Shown here one piece after another: positions 25,975-35,739 of a stretch of 64,000 nucleotides of DNA (the stretch's first letter is position 1; each line of letters begins with the position of its first letter). The notes under the pieces are model-generated. The model saw nothing but the letters and a program-made list of their open reading frames with translations, was not told the origin of the DNA and did no database searches. The DNA is from DASXTC01 sp036505635 (GTDB taxonomy: Bacteria > Acidobacteriota > Polarisedimenticolia > JACPZX01 > DASXTC01), in contig DASXTC010000059.1 of the NCBI GenBank assembly GCA_036505635.1, forward strand, positions 1 through 64,000, written 5' to 3'. The translations under genes were made by a program, and so were the position numbers.

Positions 25975-27924
25975 TCAGTGGCTCCCGCAACCGGTGCCGC
26001 AGCCGCTCTCCACTCCCGTGAGCTTCACACCGGCCATGGCGAGCACGGGAGAGGCGACCACCGGAGCGCCGGACGGAACCATGGGGAGCTTCACGCGCCG
26101 CCGGCCCGGATCGTCCTCGGCTACGGCGGGGAGCTCCACCTTCTTGCCGTGGGCGTAGACCTTGTGGCGACCCTGGGTCTTGTACCAGTCCTTCGTGCTG
26201 GATACCTGGAACATGTTTTCCACGATGTTGCGCCAGCCGACCCCGGTGTTGTAGGCGCAGAAGGAGATCTCCCCCACCTGCGTGCCGTAGGGAATGATGC
26301 ACATCTCGGTACGCCGGAAGTCGTAGTTGAAGAGGTCCTGGAACCACATGCCGGCCACCATCATCACGCGCCAGTCGGGCCTCCCTTTGTCGGCGATCCC
26401 GAGCCTCTGGCCGTTGTGACCGTCGAGGATCTTGGCGGCCTTCCAGAACGAGAGCCCTTCCGGCGCGTTCTCGTGATTGTAGTTGCGCAGGAGCGAGAGC
26501 AGGACCTGGGTCACCGTGAGGAGCTTGCCGCGCGCCGCGTCGTTGATGACCTTCAGGTCCTCCAGCAGGCGATCGGTGTTGACGAGCTGCGGGAAGGGGA
26601 CCATGCGATCGGTCTTCTTGTTGATCAGGAGCATCGTGCCGATGCCGCAGTTCGGATGGCATCCGCACTTGAGCGAACCCCACTCCGCGCTCTCGCCATC
26701 CATGAGGTCCTTGAGATCCGAGAAGGGGCCCGAGGCCGACAGCGGGAACCAGTCCCTCATCGGCTCGGTGATCCCGAGCTGGCTCTTCACGTCGTGCGCG
26801 AGGTGCGACAGCGTGTAGCGCTGCCTGACACGCGTCTCGTCGTCGATGTCCTCGTCGCGCCCCGTGAAGGAGACCGGCTGGAAGGAGACCGCGTTGATCT
26901 TGTCCACGTTCTCCATGGCGAACCGGATGATCGGCCCCACCTGCTCGTTGTTGACGGTGTTGACGATCGTCACGACCAGCGTGATGTCCACGCCCGCCGT
27001 GCTGAGGTTCTCGATCGCGCGCTGCTTCACCTCGAAGAGGTTGCCCACCCCGCGGTGCATGTTCGCCTCGTTGGTGACCCCGTCGAACTGCAGATACGCG
27101 AGACGCAGCCCCGCCTGGGCCGCCTTGCGTGCGAACTCGGGGTCCTGGGCGAAACGGATCCCGTTGGTGGCGCACTGGACCGACTCGAAGCCGACCTTGC
27201 GGGCGTAGGCCACGGCGTCCAGGAAGTAGGGGCTGATCGTCGGCTCGCCGCCCGAGAACTGCACCGACATCTGCCGGCGCGGCTTGATCTGGATCGAGTG
27301 ATCGAGGATCTCCCGGATCTCCTCCCACGTCAGCTCGTGCACGTAGCCGACCTGGTTGGCGTCCATGAAGCAGGGGTTGCACATCATGTTGCAGCGGTTG
27401 GTCAGGTCCACCGTGAGCACCGCGCCGCGACCGAACTTGATGCTGGAGGTGCCGTGGTTGTGATACGGGTCGGGAGCGATCCGGAAGTCGCGCCCCGGAT
27501 AGAGCTTTTCCATCCGCTTGAGGAAGCTCGAATCGACCGCCATCAGGTCGACGGTCTCGCCGTGCTTGGGGCAGTCCTTCTTCATGAAGACCTTGCCGTT
27601 CTCCTCGACGATCCGCGCTTTCACCTCGCCCGGCCTCCCGTCGATCAGGACGTGCCAGTCGACCTCACCGGAGAGGATCGCCTCGCGGACCTCCTTGACG
27701 CACCGCGGGCAGAGCGAGTCCGTCTCGCGCGGGAATCCCAGGTCGGGGAAGGACCTCTCGTGGCTCTTGAGGAGGGGAGCCGGCGCCCACTTCGGCTGCA
27801 ACCTTCGCTCCGGTATCCTGCGGTTGACTGTCTGGAACAGGTGCCAGGCGCCCGACGCGGCCGCCGACATGCCCTTGCCTACGAACGCCTTGACGGTCAT
27901 GAGGTGAGCCTCCAGATGGTTCAT
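25975..27924 (-). CDS. Multi-cluster radical SAM protein, Tes/Mss (MJ0619)-like architecture
   Basis: This 649-residue protein has three parts. Residues 70-130 contain a metal-ribbon pattern (LCPRC at 71-75 and CPKH at 118-121). The radical SAM core follows with CNMMCNPC (Cys178, 182, 185) and the SAM-binding SGGEP. A C-terminal region then holds further cysteines: CGCHPNC (420-426), Cys542, Cys556 and the last-residue GCGTGCG. The same order, N-terminal CPxC ribbon, core and extra cluster sites, is known for archaeal tetraether synthase and its bacterial relatives proposed to join fatty-acid tails into membrane-spanning lipids. That function is inferred only. The upstream neighbour on the same strand is an Rrf2 regulator, 54 bases away. 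Confidence 0.8.
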   Translation of the reverse strand: MNHLEAHLMTVKAFVGKGMSAAASGAWHLFQTVNRRIPERRLQPKWAPAPLLKSHERSFPDLGFPRETDSLCPRCVKEVREAILSGEVDWHVLIDGRPGEVKARIVEENGKVFMKKDCPKHGETVDLMAVDSSFLKRMEKLYPGRDFRIAPDPYHNHGTSSIKFGRGAVLTVDLTNRCNMMCNPCFMDANQVGYVHELTWEEIREILDHSIQIKPRRQMSVQFSGGEPTISPYFLDAVAYARKVGFESVQCATNGIRFAQDPEFARKAAQAGLRLAYLQFDGVTNEANMHRGVGNLFEVKQRAIENLSTAGVDITLVVTIVNTVNNEQVGPIIRFAMENVDKINAVSFQPVSFTGRDEDIDDETRVRQRYTLSHLAHDVKSQLGITEPMRDWFPLSASGPFSDLKDLMDGESAEWGSLKCGCHPNCGIGTMLLINKKTDRMVPFPQLVNTDRLLEDLKVINDAARGKLLTVTQVLLSLLRNYNHENAPEGLSFWKAAKILDGHNGQRLGIADKGRPDWRVMMVAGMWFQDLFNYDFRRTEMCIIPYGTQVGEISFCAYNTGVGWRNIVENMFQVSSTKDWYKTQGRHKVYAHGKKVELPAVAEDDPGRRRVKLPMVPSGAPVVASPVLAMAGVKLTGVESGCGTGCGSH

Positions 27925-27978
27925 GACGTTCGGCCCGTACGGTCAGGGAGGCGCGATCTTTGATGAGTAACGGGCCCG

Positions 27979-28404
27979 CTACTCTGCTGGTTTGCCTTGC
28001 TGGGCCGGCAGGATCTCCGCGATCTTCATGGACTTCAACAGCTCGTACCCTCGGGTCTGGAGCTTGCCGAAGAAATCCTTCACGGTCGCCTTGACGAAAT
28101 CAGGTTCGGCCGAATGGTCATCCCGGATGCTGCGAATGAGCGTGATGGGTCCCTCGAGCGCCTCGAGCACATCGGCCAGCGAGAGACGGTTGGGCTCGGC
28201 TTTCAGGTAGTACCCGCCTCTCTTGCCCCGCACCGATCCCAGAATCCCCTTGCTCCTGAGCCGCGCGAGGATCTGCGCGAGGAAGGTCTTGGGGATGCCG
28301 CAGCGTCCGGCGATCTCGTCGCTGAGGCTCACCTTCCCGCTGGGCTGCGAGGCCAGATAGATGACCGCCGCCAGCCCGTACTCTCCGCGTCGACTGATCC
28401 TCAT
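27979..28404 (-). CDS. Rrf2-family transcriptional regulator without the cluster cysteines
   Basis: A 141-residue winged-helix regulator: MRISRRGEYGLAAVIYLA and the recognition helix region CGIPKTFLAQILARL are typical, followed by GKRGGYYL. IscR/NsrR members carry three cysteines near residues 90-106 that hold a 2Fe-2S cluster; here that stretch (ALEGPITLIRSIRDDHSAEP) has none. The only cysteine is in the DNA-binding region. It is probably not an iron-sulfur sensor of the usual kind. It is transcribed toward the radical SAM gene and is divergent from the TIGR03960-type gene, so it could regulate both. Confidence 0.9.
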   Translation of the reverse strand: MRISRRGEYGLAAVIYLASQPSGKVSLSDEIAGRCGIPKTFLAQILARLRSKGILGSVRGKRGGYYLKAEPNRLSLADVLEALEGPITLIRSIRDDHSAEPDFVKATVKDFFGKLQTRGYELLKSMKIAEILPAQQGKPAE

Positions 28405-28540
28405 GACCCATCCTCCGGCAGGACCCGGCGGTCGTTACTGTACAGAATCGGTCAGGATTGATCAAGAAAAAGGTAACAGGCTGAAAACACAAATCATACG
28501 CCGGGTTTCGGCCGGTTAAGGATTGCACGGGGCATCGGTG

Positions 28541-28546
28541 TATAAT
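28541..28546 (+). promoter_or_regulatory. Perfect -10 box (TATAAT) immediately before the TIGR03960-type gene
   Basis: TATAAT ends nine bases before the ATG at 28556, which predicts a nearly leaderless transcript. A -35 match at normal spacing is poor (TTAAGG at 19 bases). The 150-base divergent region also holds the Rrf2 gene's promoter, so an Rrf2 site may overlap here. Confidence 0.45.
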
Positions 28547-28555
28547 GGCGCCCGG

Positions 28556-31204
28556 ATGAAGACGATCGAGCAGATACTCATCGATGTGGAAAAGCCGGCC
28601 CGCTACATGGGCGGCGAATACAATTCCGTCGCCAAGGATCACGCGAAAGTCCCGCTGAAGGTCGCCCTGGCCTTCCCCGACACCTACGAGATCGGGATGT
28701 CTCACCTGGGTCTGCGAATCCTCTATGACCTGTTCAACCGGCGCGACGACATGCTCATGGAGCGGGTCTTCGCGCCCTGGCCCGATCTGGAGCGGGAGCT
28801 GCGCGAGAACTCGCTTCCCCTCTTCACGCTCGAGACGCGCTCGCCGCTGGCAGCCTTCGACGTGGTGGGGTTCACCCTTCAGTTCGAGATGTGCTACACG
28901 AACATCCTGACGATGCTGGACCTGGCCGCGATCCCGTTCTACGCCGAGCAGCGCGACGATCAGCACCCGCTGATCGTCGGTGGCGGGCCGGTCGCCTTCA
29001 GCCCCGAGCCGATCGCGCCGTTCTTCGATCTCTTCCTGGTCGGCGACGGGGAGGAGTCGTTCCCGCTGATGGTTGAGCGCTACGTCGAGCTGAGAGGCAC
29101 GCTCACCGGTCCGGCGCGCGAGAAACGTCTGAGCATCCTGCGCGAGCTGACGAAGATCCCCGGCATCTACGTCCCGCAGTTCTACACCACCGAACGCGAC
29201 CCGCATTGCGGCATGGACTACGTCGTGCCGCGGCGGGACCTGGGCTGGGAGCCCCCCTACCCGATCCGGCGCGCCCTTCTCGACGACATCAACAGGTTTC
29301 CGTTTCCCGCGAAAACGATCGTGCCGCACGCCGAGATCGTGCACGACCGCGTGTCGGTGGAGATCGCGCGCGGATGCACCGAGGGATGCCGCTTCTGCCA
29401 GGCGGGGATCATCTACCGGCCCGTGAGGGAGCGCACTCCCGAGTCGATCATCGACTCGGCCCTGTCGGGCCTGGAGAGCACCGGGTACGACGAGGTCTCC
29501 GTCACGTCGCTCTCGCCGGCCGACTATTCGTGCTTTCCGGTCCTCGTCGAGAAGATCATGGACCGCATGGCCGACTCGCGCGTGGGGGTCTCGGTTTCGT
29601 CGCTGCGTCCCTACGGGCTGACCGAGCACCTGGCCGGACAGATCGGCCGCGTGAGGAAGACCGGCTTCACCATCGCGCCCGAGGCCGGCAGCCAGCGCAT
29701 GCGCGACGCCCTCAACAAGGGGATCACCGAGGAGCACATCCTCATGGCGGCGCGCAACGCGAGCCGTCAGGGGTGGGACCTGATCAAGCTCTACATGATG
29801 ATCGGCGTGATCGGCGAGACCGACGCGGACCTGCAGGCGATGGTCGATCTCGCGCACAGGATCTACGACATCCAGAAGGAGGAGATGCGCCGGCTCGGCG
29901 GGCGGCTCCAGCCCCGCGTCAACATGTCGGCCTCCTCCCACATCCCGAAGCCCTTCGCGCCCTTCCAGTGGATGGCGATGGAGCCGGTCGACACGCTGTA
30001 CGCCAAGCAGCAGTTCATCGCGGAGCGGGTCCGTCGCCGGGGAATCAAGTTCAAGAGACACCACGTGGAGACCTCACTGCTCGAAGGGGTCATGTCCCGA
30101 GGGGACCGGCGCGTCGCCGAGACAATCGAGATCGCTTGGCGCAAGGGGTGCCGATTCGACGGCTGGACCGAGCTGTTCCGCCACGACCTGTGGCTGGACG
30201 CCTTCCGCGAGGCGGGAGTGGACTACCGGATCTATCTTGCGGAGCTGCCGGTCGAGTCGCGGCTGCCGTGGGATCACATCGATTGCCTCGTCGAGAAGAA
30301 GTTCCTGTTGCGCGAGTACGAGCGGGCGAAGAAGGCCCTTCTGTCGCCCGCCTGCGAGAAGCCGTATCGCAGGCACAACCTGCCGCCCGAGATGTCCGAC
30401 AAGCTCATCTGCTACGACTGCGGCTGCGCGTGCGATCTGGATCACATCAAGAAAGAGAGAGTCGAGGGGTACCAGAAGCTGCTGCAGCTCAGACCGCTGC
30501 GAAAGCCGCTCGCGCCGCCGGCGGCGGACGGCCCCAGCTTCAAGTACCGTGGCGCCTTCCGCAAGATGGCCGCGATGAAGTTCCTCTCGCACCTGGATCT
30601 GTTGCGCACGATGAGCCGCGCCCTGCGCCGCGCGGGCATCTCGCTGAAGTACTCGCAGGGGTTCAATCCGCGGCCGCTGATGTCCTTCTCGCCGGCGCTG
30701 GCGGTCGGCATCGAGAGCGAGGAGGAATACGTGGACTTCCAGTCGGGAGCGCCGCTGGATCGCGACACGGTGGAGCGGGTGAACCGGGTGCTGCCCGAGG
30801 GGCTTTCCTTCGTGAGGCTGGTGCCCCTGGCCGAAGGCGCGCCGTCGCTGTCCAAGGCGATCGCCGCGGCGACCTACCTGGTGAGGGTGCCGGACAGCGG
30901 CCCCGTCGGGCGCGAGGAGCTCAGGGACGCGGTGGTGGCCTTCAACAGCGCCAGTGAGAGGTTCATCGACAAGGTGCGCAAGGAGCGCTCCGTGAGCCTC
31001 GACCTGAAACGGATGGTGGGTCTGGTCGATCTCGTGGACGAGGCGGGCGCCGGTCAAGCGCTGCGCTTCCCGGTGGCGATGGACCAGGCCGACGGGTCGG
31101 TCAAGCCCGAGGAGGTGCTTCGCGGGATCCTGGGGCGCGAGCTCGAAGGGGTCTCGTTCGTGCGCGAGCGGCTGCACTTCGCCTCCCCCCAGGGTGTATC
31201 ATAG
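28556..31204 (+). CDS. Fused B12-binding-like radical SAM protein (TIGR03960) plus DUF2344 (TIGR03936)
   Basis: An 882-residue fusion. The N-terminal 200 residues resemble a cobalamin-binding Rossmann domain (IGMSHLGLRILYDL, LIVGGGPVAF, DLFLVGDGEE). The radical SAM cluster is GCTEGCRFCQAG, followed by the TIGR03960-specific region. A cysteine-containing linker (CYDCGCACD) leads to the C-terminal DUF2344/TIGR03936 domain starting KYRGAFRKMAAMKFLSHLDL. These two halves are known as a fusion or as neighbours; tRNA or ribosome modification has been suggested. An ATG 33 bases upstream in frame exists, but it precedes the -10 box. Confidence 0.92.
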   Translation: MKTIEQILIDVEKPARYMGGEYNSVAKDHAKVPLKVALAFPDTYEIGMSHLGLRILYDLFNRRDDMLMERVFAPWPDLERELRENSLPLFTLETRSPLAAFDVVGFTLQFEMCYTNILTMLDLAAIPFYAEQRDDQHPLIVGGGPVAFSPEPIAPFFDLFLVGDGEESFPLMVERYVELRGTLTGPAREKRLSILRELTKIPGIYVPQFYTTERDPHCGMDYVVPRRDLGWEPPYPIRRALLDDINRFPFPAKTIVPHAEIVHDRVSVEIARGCTEGCRFCQAGIIYRPVRERTPESIIDSALSGLESTGYDEVSVTSLSPADYSCFPVLVEKIMDRMADSRVGVSVSSLRPYGLTEHLAGQIGRVRKTGFTIAPEAGSQRMRDALNKGITEEHILMAARNASRQGWDLIKLYMMIGVIGETDADLQAMVDLAHRIYDIQKEEMRRLGGRLQPRVNMSASSHIPKPFAPFQWMAMEPVDTLYAKQQFIAERVRRRGIKFKRHHVETSLLEGVMSRGDRRVAETIEIAWRKGCRFDGWTELFRHDLWLDAFREAGVDYRIYLAELPVESRLPWDHIDCLVEKKFLLREYERAKKALLSPACEKPYRRHNLPPEMSDKLICYDCGCACDLDHIKKERVEGYQKLLQLRPLRKPLAPPAADGPSFKYRGAFRKMAAMKFLSHLDLLRTMSRALRRAGISLKYSQGFNPRPLMSFSPALAVGIESEEEYVDFQSGAPLDRDTVERVNRVLPEGLSFVRLVPLAEGAPSLSKAIAAATYLVRVPDSGPVGREELRDAVVAFNSASERFIDKVRKERSVSLDLKRMVGLVDLVDEAGAGQALRFPVAMDQADGSVKPEEVLRGILGRELEGVSFVRERLHFASPQGVS

Positions 31205-31246
31205 CCTCCGACTAGCGCCACGAAACGACTCTGAGGTGATGCCCAC

Positions 31247-32716
<1,470 letters not shown>

Positions 32717-32781
32717 CCCGGCGGATCCCCTCCTCATCACGGGAAGCGGAGGGTGATGGCCCATCTTCATCCGAGGGCGTC

Positions 32782-33261
32782 ATTCCCCGTCTCTTCCTCC
32801 TCCGGCACGGGATCGCCGATTCCGACGGCGCCGATCCGCCCCTGTCCCAGGCCGGGGCCCTGAGGATGGCGAAGGAGGCGGCCGGGATGGCGGCCCTTGG
32901 GCTCACCTTCGATCTCATCCTGACGAGCCCGCTGCGGCGCGCGCAGCAGACGGCGCGGATCGTGGCGGACCGACTCGGGCTCGGGAAGGCTGTCAGGGTC
33001 TGCCAGGAGGCGGGGCCCGGGTGCCGGCTTTCGGAGGTCGCGCCGGTCCTGGGCAGGTGCGGCGATTCCGTGGCCCGCGTGCTGGTGGTGGGGCACCAGC
33101 CCGACATGGGCAGGCTCGCGGCGGACCTCGTCGGCGCGCGCGAGCCGTTCGGATTCGGGCGCGGCACCCTCGCCTGCCTCGAGTCGGCGACCTGGCCACC
33201 GGCGGTCCCGTGCGGGATGCTCTTCCTGATCCCGGGGGAGGCGCTGGAGAGGATCGGGTGA
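32782..33261 (+). CDS. sixA: SixA-type phosphohistidine phosphatase, start uncertain
   Basis: A histidine-phosphatase-superfamily protein of about 160 residues: the catalytic LFLLRHG, a TSPLRRAQQTA block and a later VVGHQPDM match SixA, which removes phosphate from histidines of signalling proteins. No ATG, GTG or TTG precedes the RHG motif in frame. The best ribosome binding site (GGAGGG) leads to an ATG at 32756 in a different frame, and a single-base loss around 32779-32781 would join the two. I mark the start at the in-frame ATT at 32782 as a placeholder. A frameshift, a sequencing error or a rare start codon are all possible. Confidence 0.75.
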   Translation: MPRLFLLRHGIADSDGADPPLSQAGALRMAKEAAGMAALGLTFDLILTSPLRRAQQTARIVADRLGLGKAVRVCQEAGPGCRLSEVAPVLGRCGDSVARVLVVGHQPDMGRLAADLVGAREPFGFGRGTLACLESATWPPAVPCGMLFLIPGEALERIG

Positions 33262-33262
33262 A

Positions 33263-33568
33263 TCAGACCCCGACCAGAATGTCGTCTCCCTCGACCTTTG
33301 TCTCGTAGACGGTCACCCTGGCGGCGGGGTTCATCGTGACCTGGCCGGTCGTGACGTCGTATTGCCAGCCGTGCCATGGGCAGGTCAGGATCGTCCCATC
33401 GAGGAACCCTTCGCCCAGCGGCCCGCCACGGTGCAGGCAGGTGTTATCGAGGGCGTGAAACCTTCCGCCGGCATTGCACAGGGCGATCGCCCTGCCGGCG
33501 CACTCGACGGTGCGCGCCTCACCCGGCTTCATCTCGGACGCCTTTGCAACCTTCGTGAACTCTGGCAT
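33263..33568 (-). CDS. Rieske 2Fe-2S ferredoxin
   Basis: A 101-residue stand-alone Rieske domain. The cluster ligands are in CLHRGGPLGEG (CxH) and CPWHGW (CxxH), and the C-terminal strands end in VYETKVEGD. This is the BphA3/NirD-like small soluble type that passes electrons to an oxygenase or nitrite reductase. No partner oxygenase lies nearby. It is convergent with sixA, whose stop is two bases away, and divergent from the glycosylase gene. Confidence 0.93.
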   Translation of the reverse strand: MPEFTKVAKASEMKPGEARTVECAGRAIALCNAGGRFHALDNTCLHRGGPLGEGFLDGTILTCPWHGWQYDVTTGQVTMNPAARVTVYETKVEGDDILVGV

Positions 33569-33624
33569 GATCCGGCTCCTGTATCGCGTGGCAATCAGCC
33601 CTGACTCCAGGGAGAGTCTATCCC

Positions 33625-34596
33625 GTGGCTTCCGCCCCCATCAAGCATCCTGTCTTCACTCAGCGCCTTCTGCTCGCGGCGCCGCCGGGCTTCAGATTCG
33701 AAAGAACCGTCCGGAGCCACGGCTGGTACGACCTGGCCCCCTTCGCGTGGGACGAGGCCTCCTCCTGCCTGACCCGCCCTCTGACGCTGCCCGAAGCCGG
33801 GCCGGCCGCGATGAGAGTCACGTGGGGGCGGCCGGCCGGCGGGGCGCCCGCCTTGCAGGTGACCCTCACCGCGCACCGCAGGCCTCGTCGCGCCGATCTC
33901 GATCGGGCGGAACGAGACATCTTCCACATGCTGCGTCTCGACGAGGACCTCGATCCCTTCTACCGGCACGCGGCCCTGGTCGGGCGTCCCGATCTGGGAT
34001 GGACGGGAGCCGCGGGGGCAGGCCGTCTCCTGCGCTCGCCGACCGTCTTCGAGGACCTCGTGAAGATGATCTGCACCACCAACTGCACCTGGGCGTTAAC
34101 GAAGGTGATGGTGACGGCGCTGATCGAGCGCCTCGGGGACCCGGCCCCCGGGGGCGCCCGGACCTTTCCGTCTCCGGCGGCGATGGCGGCGAGGCCCCTG
34201 CGCTTCTACCGCGACGTCGTGCGGTCCGGCTACCGCGCCTCCTTCCTGCGCGGGCTCGCGCTCGACGTGGCTCGGGGAGCCCTCGACCCGGAGGCCTGGC
34301 TCGACGCCGCCAGGCCGACGGGCGAGATCCGTTCCGAGATCCTCGCTGTCAAGGGGGCCGGCCATTATGTCGCCGACAACATGCTGAAGCTCCTGGGACG
34401 ATATGACGGGCTGGGGATCGACTCCTGGTGCCGCACGAAGTTCTCCAGCATGTATCACGGCGGGCGCTCCGTGGCCGATCGGCGCATCGAGCGCTTCTAC
34501 GCTCCCTTCGGCCCCTGGCGCGGCCTGGCCCTCTGGTGCGACCTCACGAAGGACTGGTTTGAGACGGATGGATCCCATAGGATCCCCGTATGGTGA
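33625..34596 (+). CDS. HhH-GPD superfamily DNA glycosylase-like protein
   Basis: A 323-residue protein with the AlkA/OGG1-like two-part layout: about 110 N-terminal residues, then the helical core. The helix-hairpin-helix is LAVKGAGHYVADNM (residues 240-253), followed by the catalytic aspartate in GIDSWCR (Asp266). OGG1-type bifunctional enzymes have Lys in the hairpin; here the equivalent is Tyr248, so it should be a monofunctional glycosylase. It lacks the four-cysteine cluster loop of Nth/MutY. The next gene overlaps its end by seven bases. Confidence 0.85.
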   Translation: MASAPIKHPVFTQRLLLAAPPGFRFERTVRSHGWYDLAPFAWDEASSCLTRPLTLPEAGPAAMRVTWGRPAGGAPALQVTLTAHRRPRRADLDRAERDIFHMLRLDEDLDPFYRHAALVGRPDLGWTGAAGAGRLLRSPTVFEDLVKMICTTNCTWALTKVMVTALIERLGDPAPGGARTFPSPAAMAARPLRFYRDVVRSGYRASFLRGLALDVARGALDPEAWLDAARPTGEIRSEILAVKGAGHYVADNMLKLLGRYDGLGIDSWCRTKFSSMYHGGRSVADRRIERFYAPFGPWRGLALWCDLTKDWFETDGSHRIPVW

Positions 34597-35036
34597 TCCC
34601 CCTCGTTCGGCGCCCGGAGCGTCTCGATAGGATCGTCGGTGAGTGTCTCGATGAGGCGGCCACCGATCTGGCCGCGCGCCGCGTGGCGGTCAGACGCCAG
34701 ATCGACCCGGAGATCCCCGATTACCCGATCGACCGGGCCCTGTTCAAGGAGGCGATCGCGATCATGATGGGTGAGGCGATAGGGGTCGTGAATCCCGCGC
34801 GCGGCCTGCGCGTCACCGTGAAGGCCGGCCGCAACGCGCTGATGATCGCGGTCAAGGCCCCCGGCCCGGGAGTCGATGACGCGCGCCGGGAGGCCCTGTT
34901 CACCGGCGACCCCGACCCCGGCACGCTCGCCCGGGCGCGCGCCATCATCGCGTCGCACGAAGGGGTCATCTGGGCCAACGGGATCTCCGGCCTCGGGATC
35001 ACCTATTACGTCACGCTCCCCGTGCGCCGGGCCTGA
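34590..35036 (+). CDS. Orphan histidine-kinase-like ATPase domain protein
   Basis: 148 residues that resemble an isolated HATPase_c domain: LFKEAIAIMMGEAIGVVNPARGL as the N-box helix and ISGLGITYYVTLPV as the terminal strands. The conserved Asn of the N-box is not visible, and the G1 and G2 glycine boxes are weak (APGPGVDD). No dimerisation/His domain or sensor is present. It overlaps the glycosylase gene by seven bases and precedes sdhC. It may bind nucleotide without being a kinase, like anti-sigma-type proteins, or be a degenerate copy. Confidence 0.6.
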   Translation: MVIPLVRRPERLDRIVGECLDEAATDLAARRVAVRRQIDPEIPDYPIDRALFKEAIAIMMGEAIGVVNPARGLRVTVKAGRNALMIAVKAPGPGVDDARREALFTGDPDPGTLARARAIIASHEGVIWANGISGLGITYYVTLPVRRA

Positions 35037-35063
35037 CCGCGTTCCGCCGGAGTCCCATCGCGC

Positions 35064-35069
35064 TATAAT
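35064..35069 (+). promoter_or_regulatory. Candidate -10 (TATAAT) before sdhC
   Basis: TATAAT lies 34 bases upstream of the chosen sdhC start at 35103 and 16 bases before the alternative ATG at 35085. A clear -35 is lacking (TTCCGC at 16 bases). Confidence 0.4.
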
Positions 35070-35102
35070 GCGGCCCGAATTCCGATGAGGGTCGCGCCGC
35101 GC

Positions 35103-35723
35103 ATGACGCAGACATCGTTCTGGGCCCGACGCATCCACTCGCTCTCGGGCGTGGTGCCGATCGGCGCGTTCCTCGTCGAGCACTTCTTCTCGAATTCGTA
35201 CTCCACCCAGGGGCCGGCCGCCTATAACGAGATGGTCGCGAAGCTCTCGGGTCTGCCGTACGTGCTCTGGATCGAGATCTTCGTCATCTTCCTGCCGATC
35301 CTCTTTCACGCCGCCTACGGCACGTGGATCGCGCTCAAGGCCAGCCCCAACGCGGTCCGGTATCCGTTCCTGCGCAACTGGATGTTCGTGCTGCAGAGGA
35401 TCACCGGCATCTTCCTCTTCGCCTACATCGCGGTGCACGTCTACGAGACTCGCTACCAGGCCTTCTTCGACGAATCGCTCAAGGAGCGTTTCTTCGAGCA
35501 TATGAAGAGTCTGCTCAGCAGCCCCGCCTACTTCGGGTTCTACGTGGCCGGGATCCTCTCCGCCGCCTTCCATCTCGCCAACGGCCTGTGGACCTTCGGG
35601 ATCGTGTGGGGGATCACGGCCGGGCGTCGCGCGCAGCAGCTCTCGATGTACGCCTGCGGCGTGGTCGGAGTCGTGGTGGCCGGCATGGGCGTCAACTCGC
35701 TGTTGGGATTCTTCGCGCATTGA
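35103..35723 (+). CDS. sdhC: Succinate dehydrogenase/fumarate reductase cytochrome b subunit
   Basis: Membrane anchor of complex II, B type: a single subunit of five transmembrane helices that would carry two haems b. Histidines in the helices (LVEHFF, LFHAAYG, AVHVYETR, FHLANGLW) are at positions suited to haem ligation. The B-type enzyme normally works with menaquinone, in keeping with the futalosine genes in the window. The start MTQTSFWARR is used; an ATG 18 bases upstream would add six residues. It precedes sdhA by 16 bases. Confidence 0.92.
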   Translation: MTQTSFWARRIHSLSGVVPIGAFLVEHFFSNSYSTQGPAAYNEMVAKLSGLPYVLWIEIFVIFLPILFHAAYGTWIALKASPNAVRYPFLRNWMFVLQRITGIFLFAYIAVHVYETRYQAFFDESLKERFFEHMKSLLSSPAYFGFYVAGILSAAFHLANGLWTFGIVWGITAGRRAQQLSMYACGVVGVVVAGMGVNSLLGFFAH

Positions 35724-35739
35724 GGAGCCGGTAACGGCA

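Noticed and set aside
24565..27963. Very long open frames opposite the UbiD and radical SAM genes
   Set aside because: These are antisense shadows typical of high-GC DNA. Their translations are Arg/His/Asp-rich without domains, while the opposite strand encodes recognisable enzymes.
31205..31246. TPP riboswitch in front of thiC
   Set aside because: Only 42 bases separate thiC from the upstream gene and no thi-box sequence is visible.
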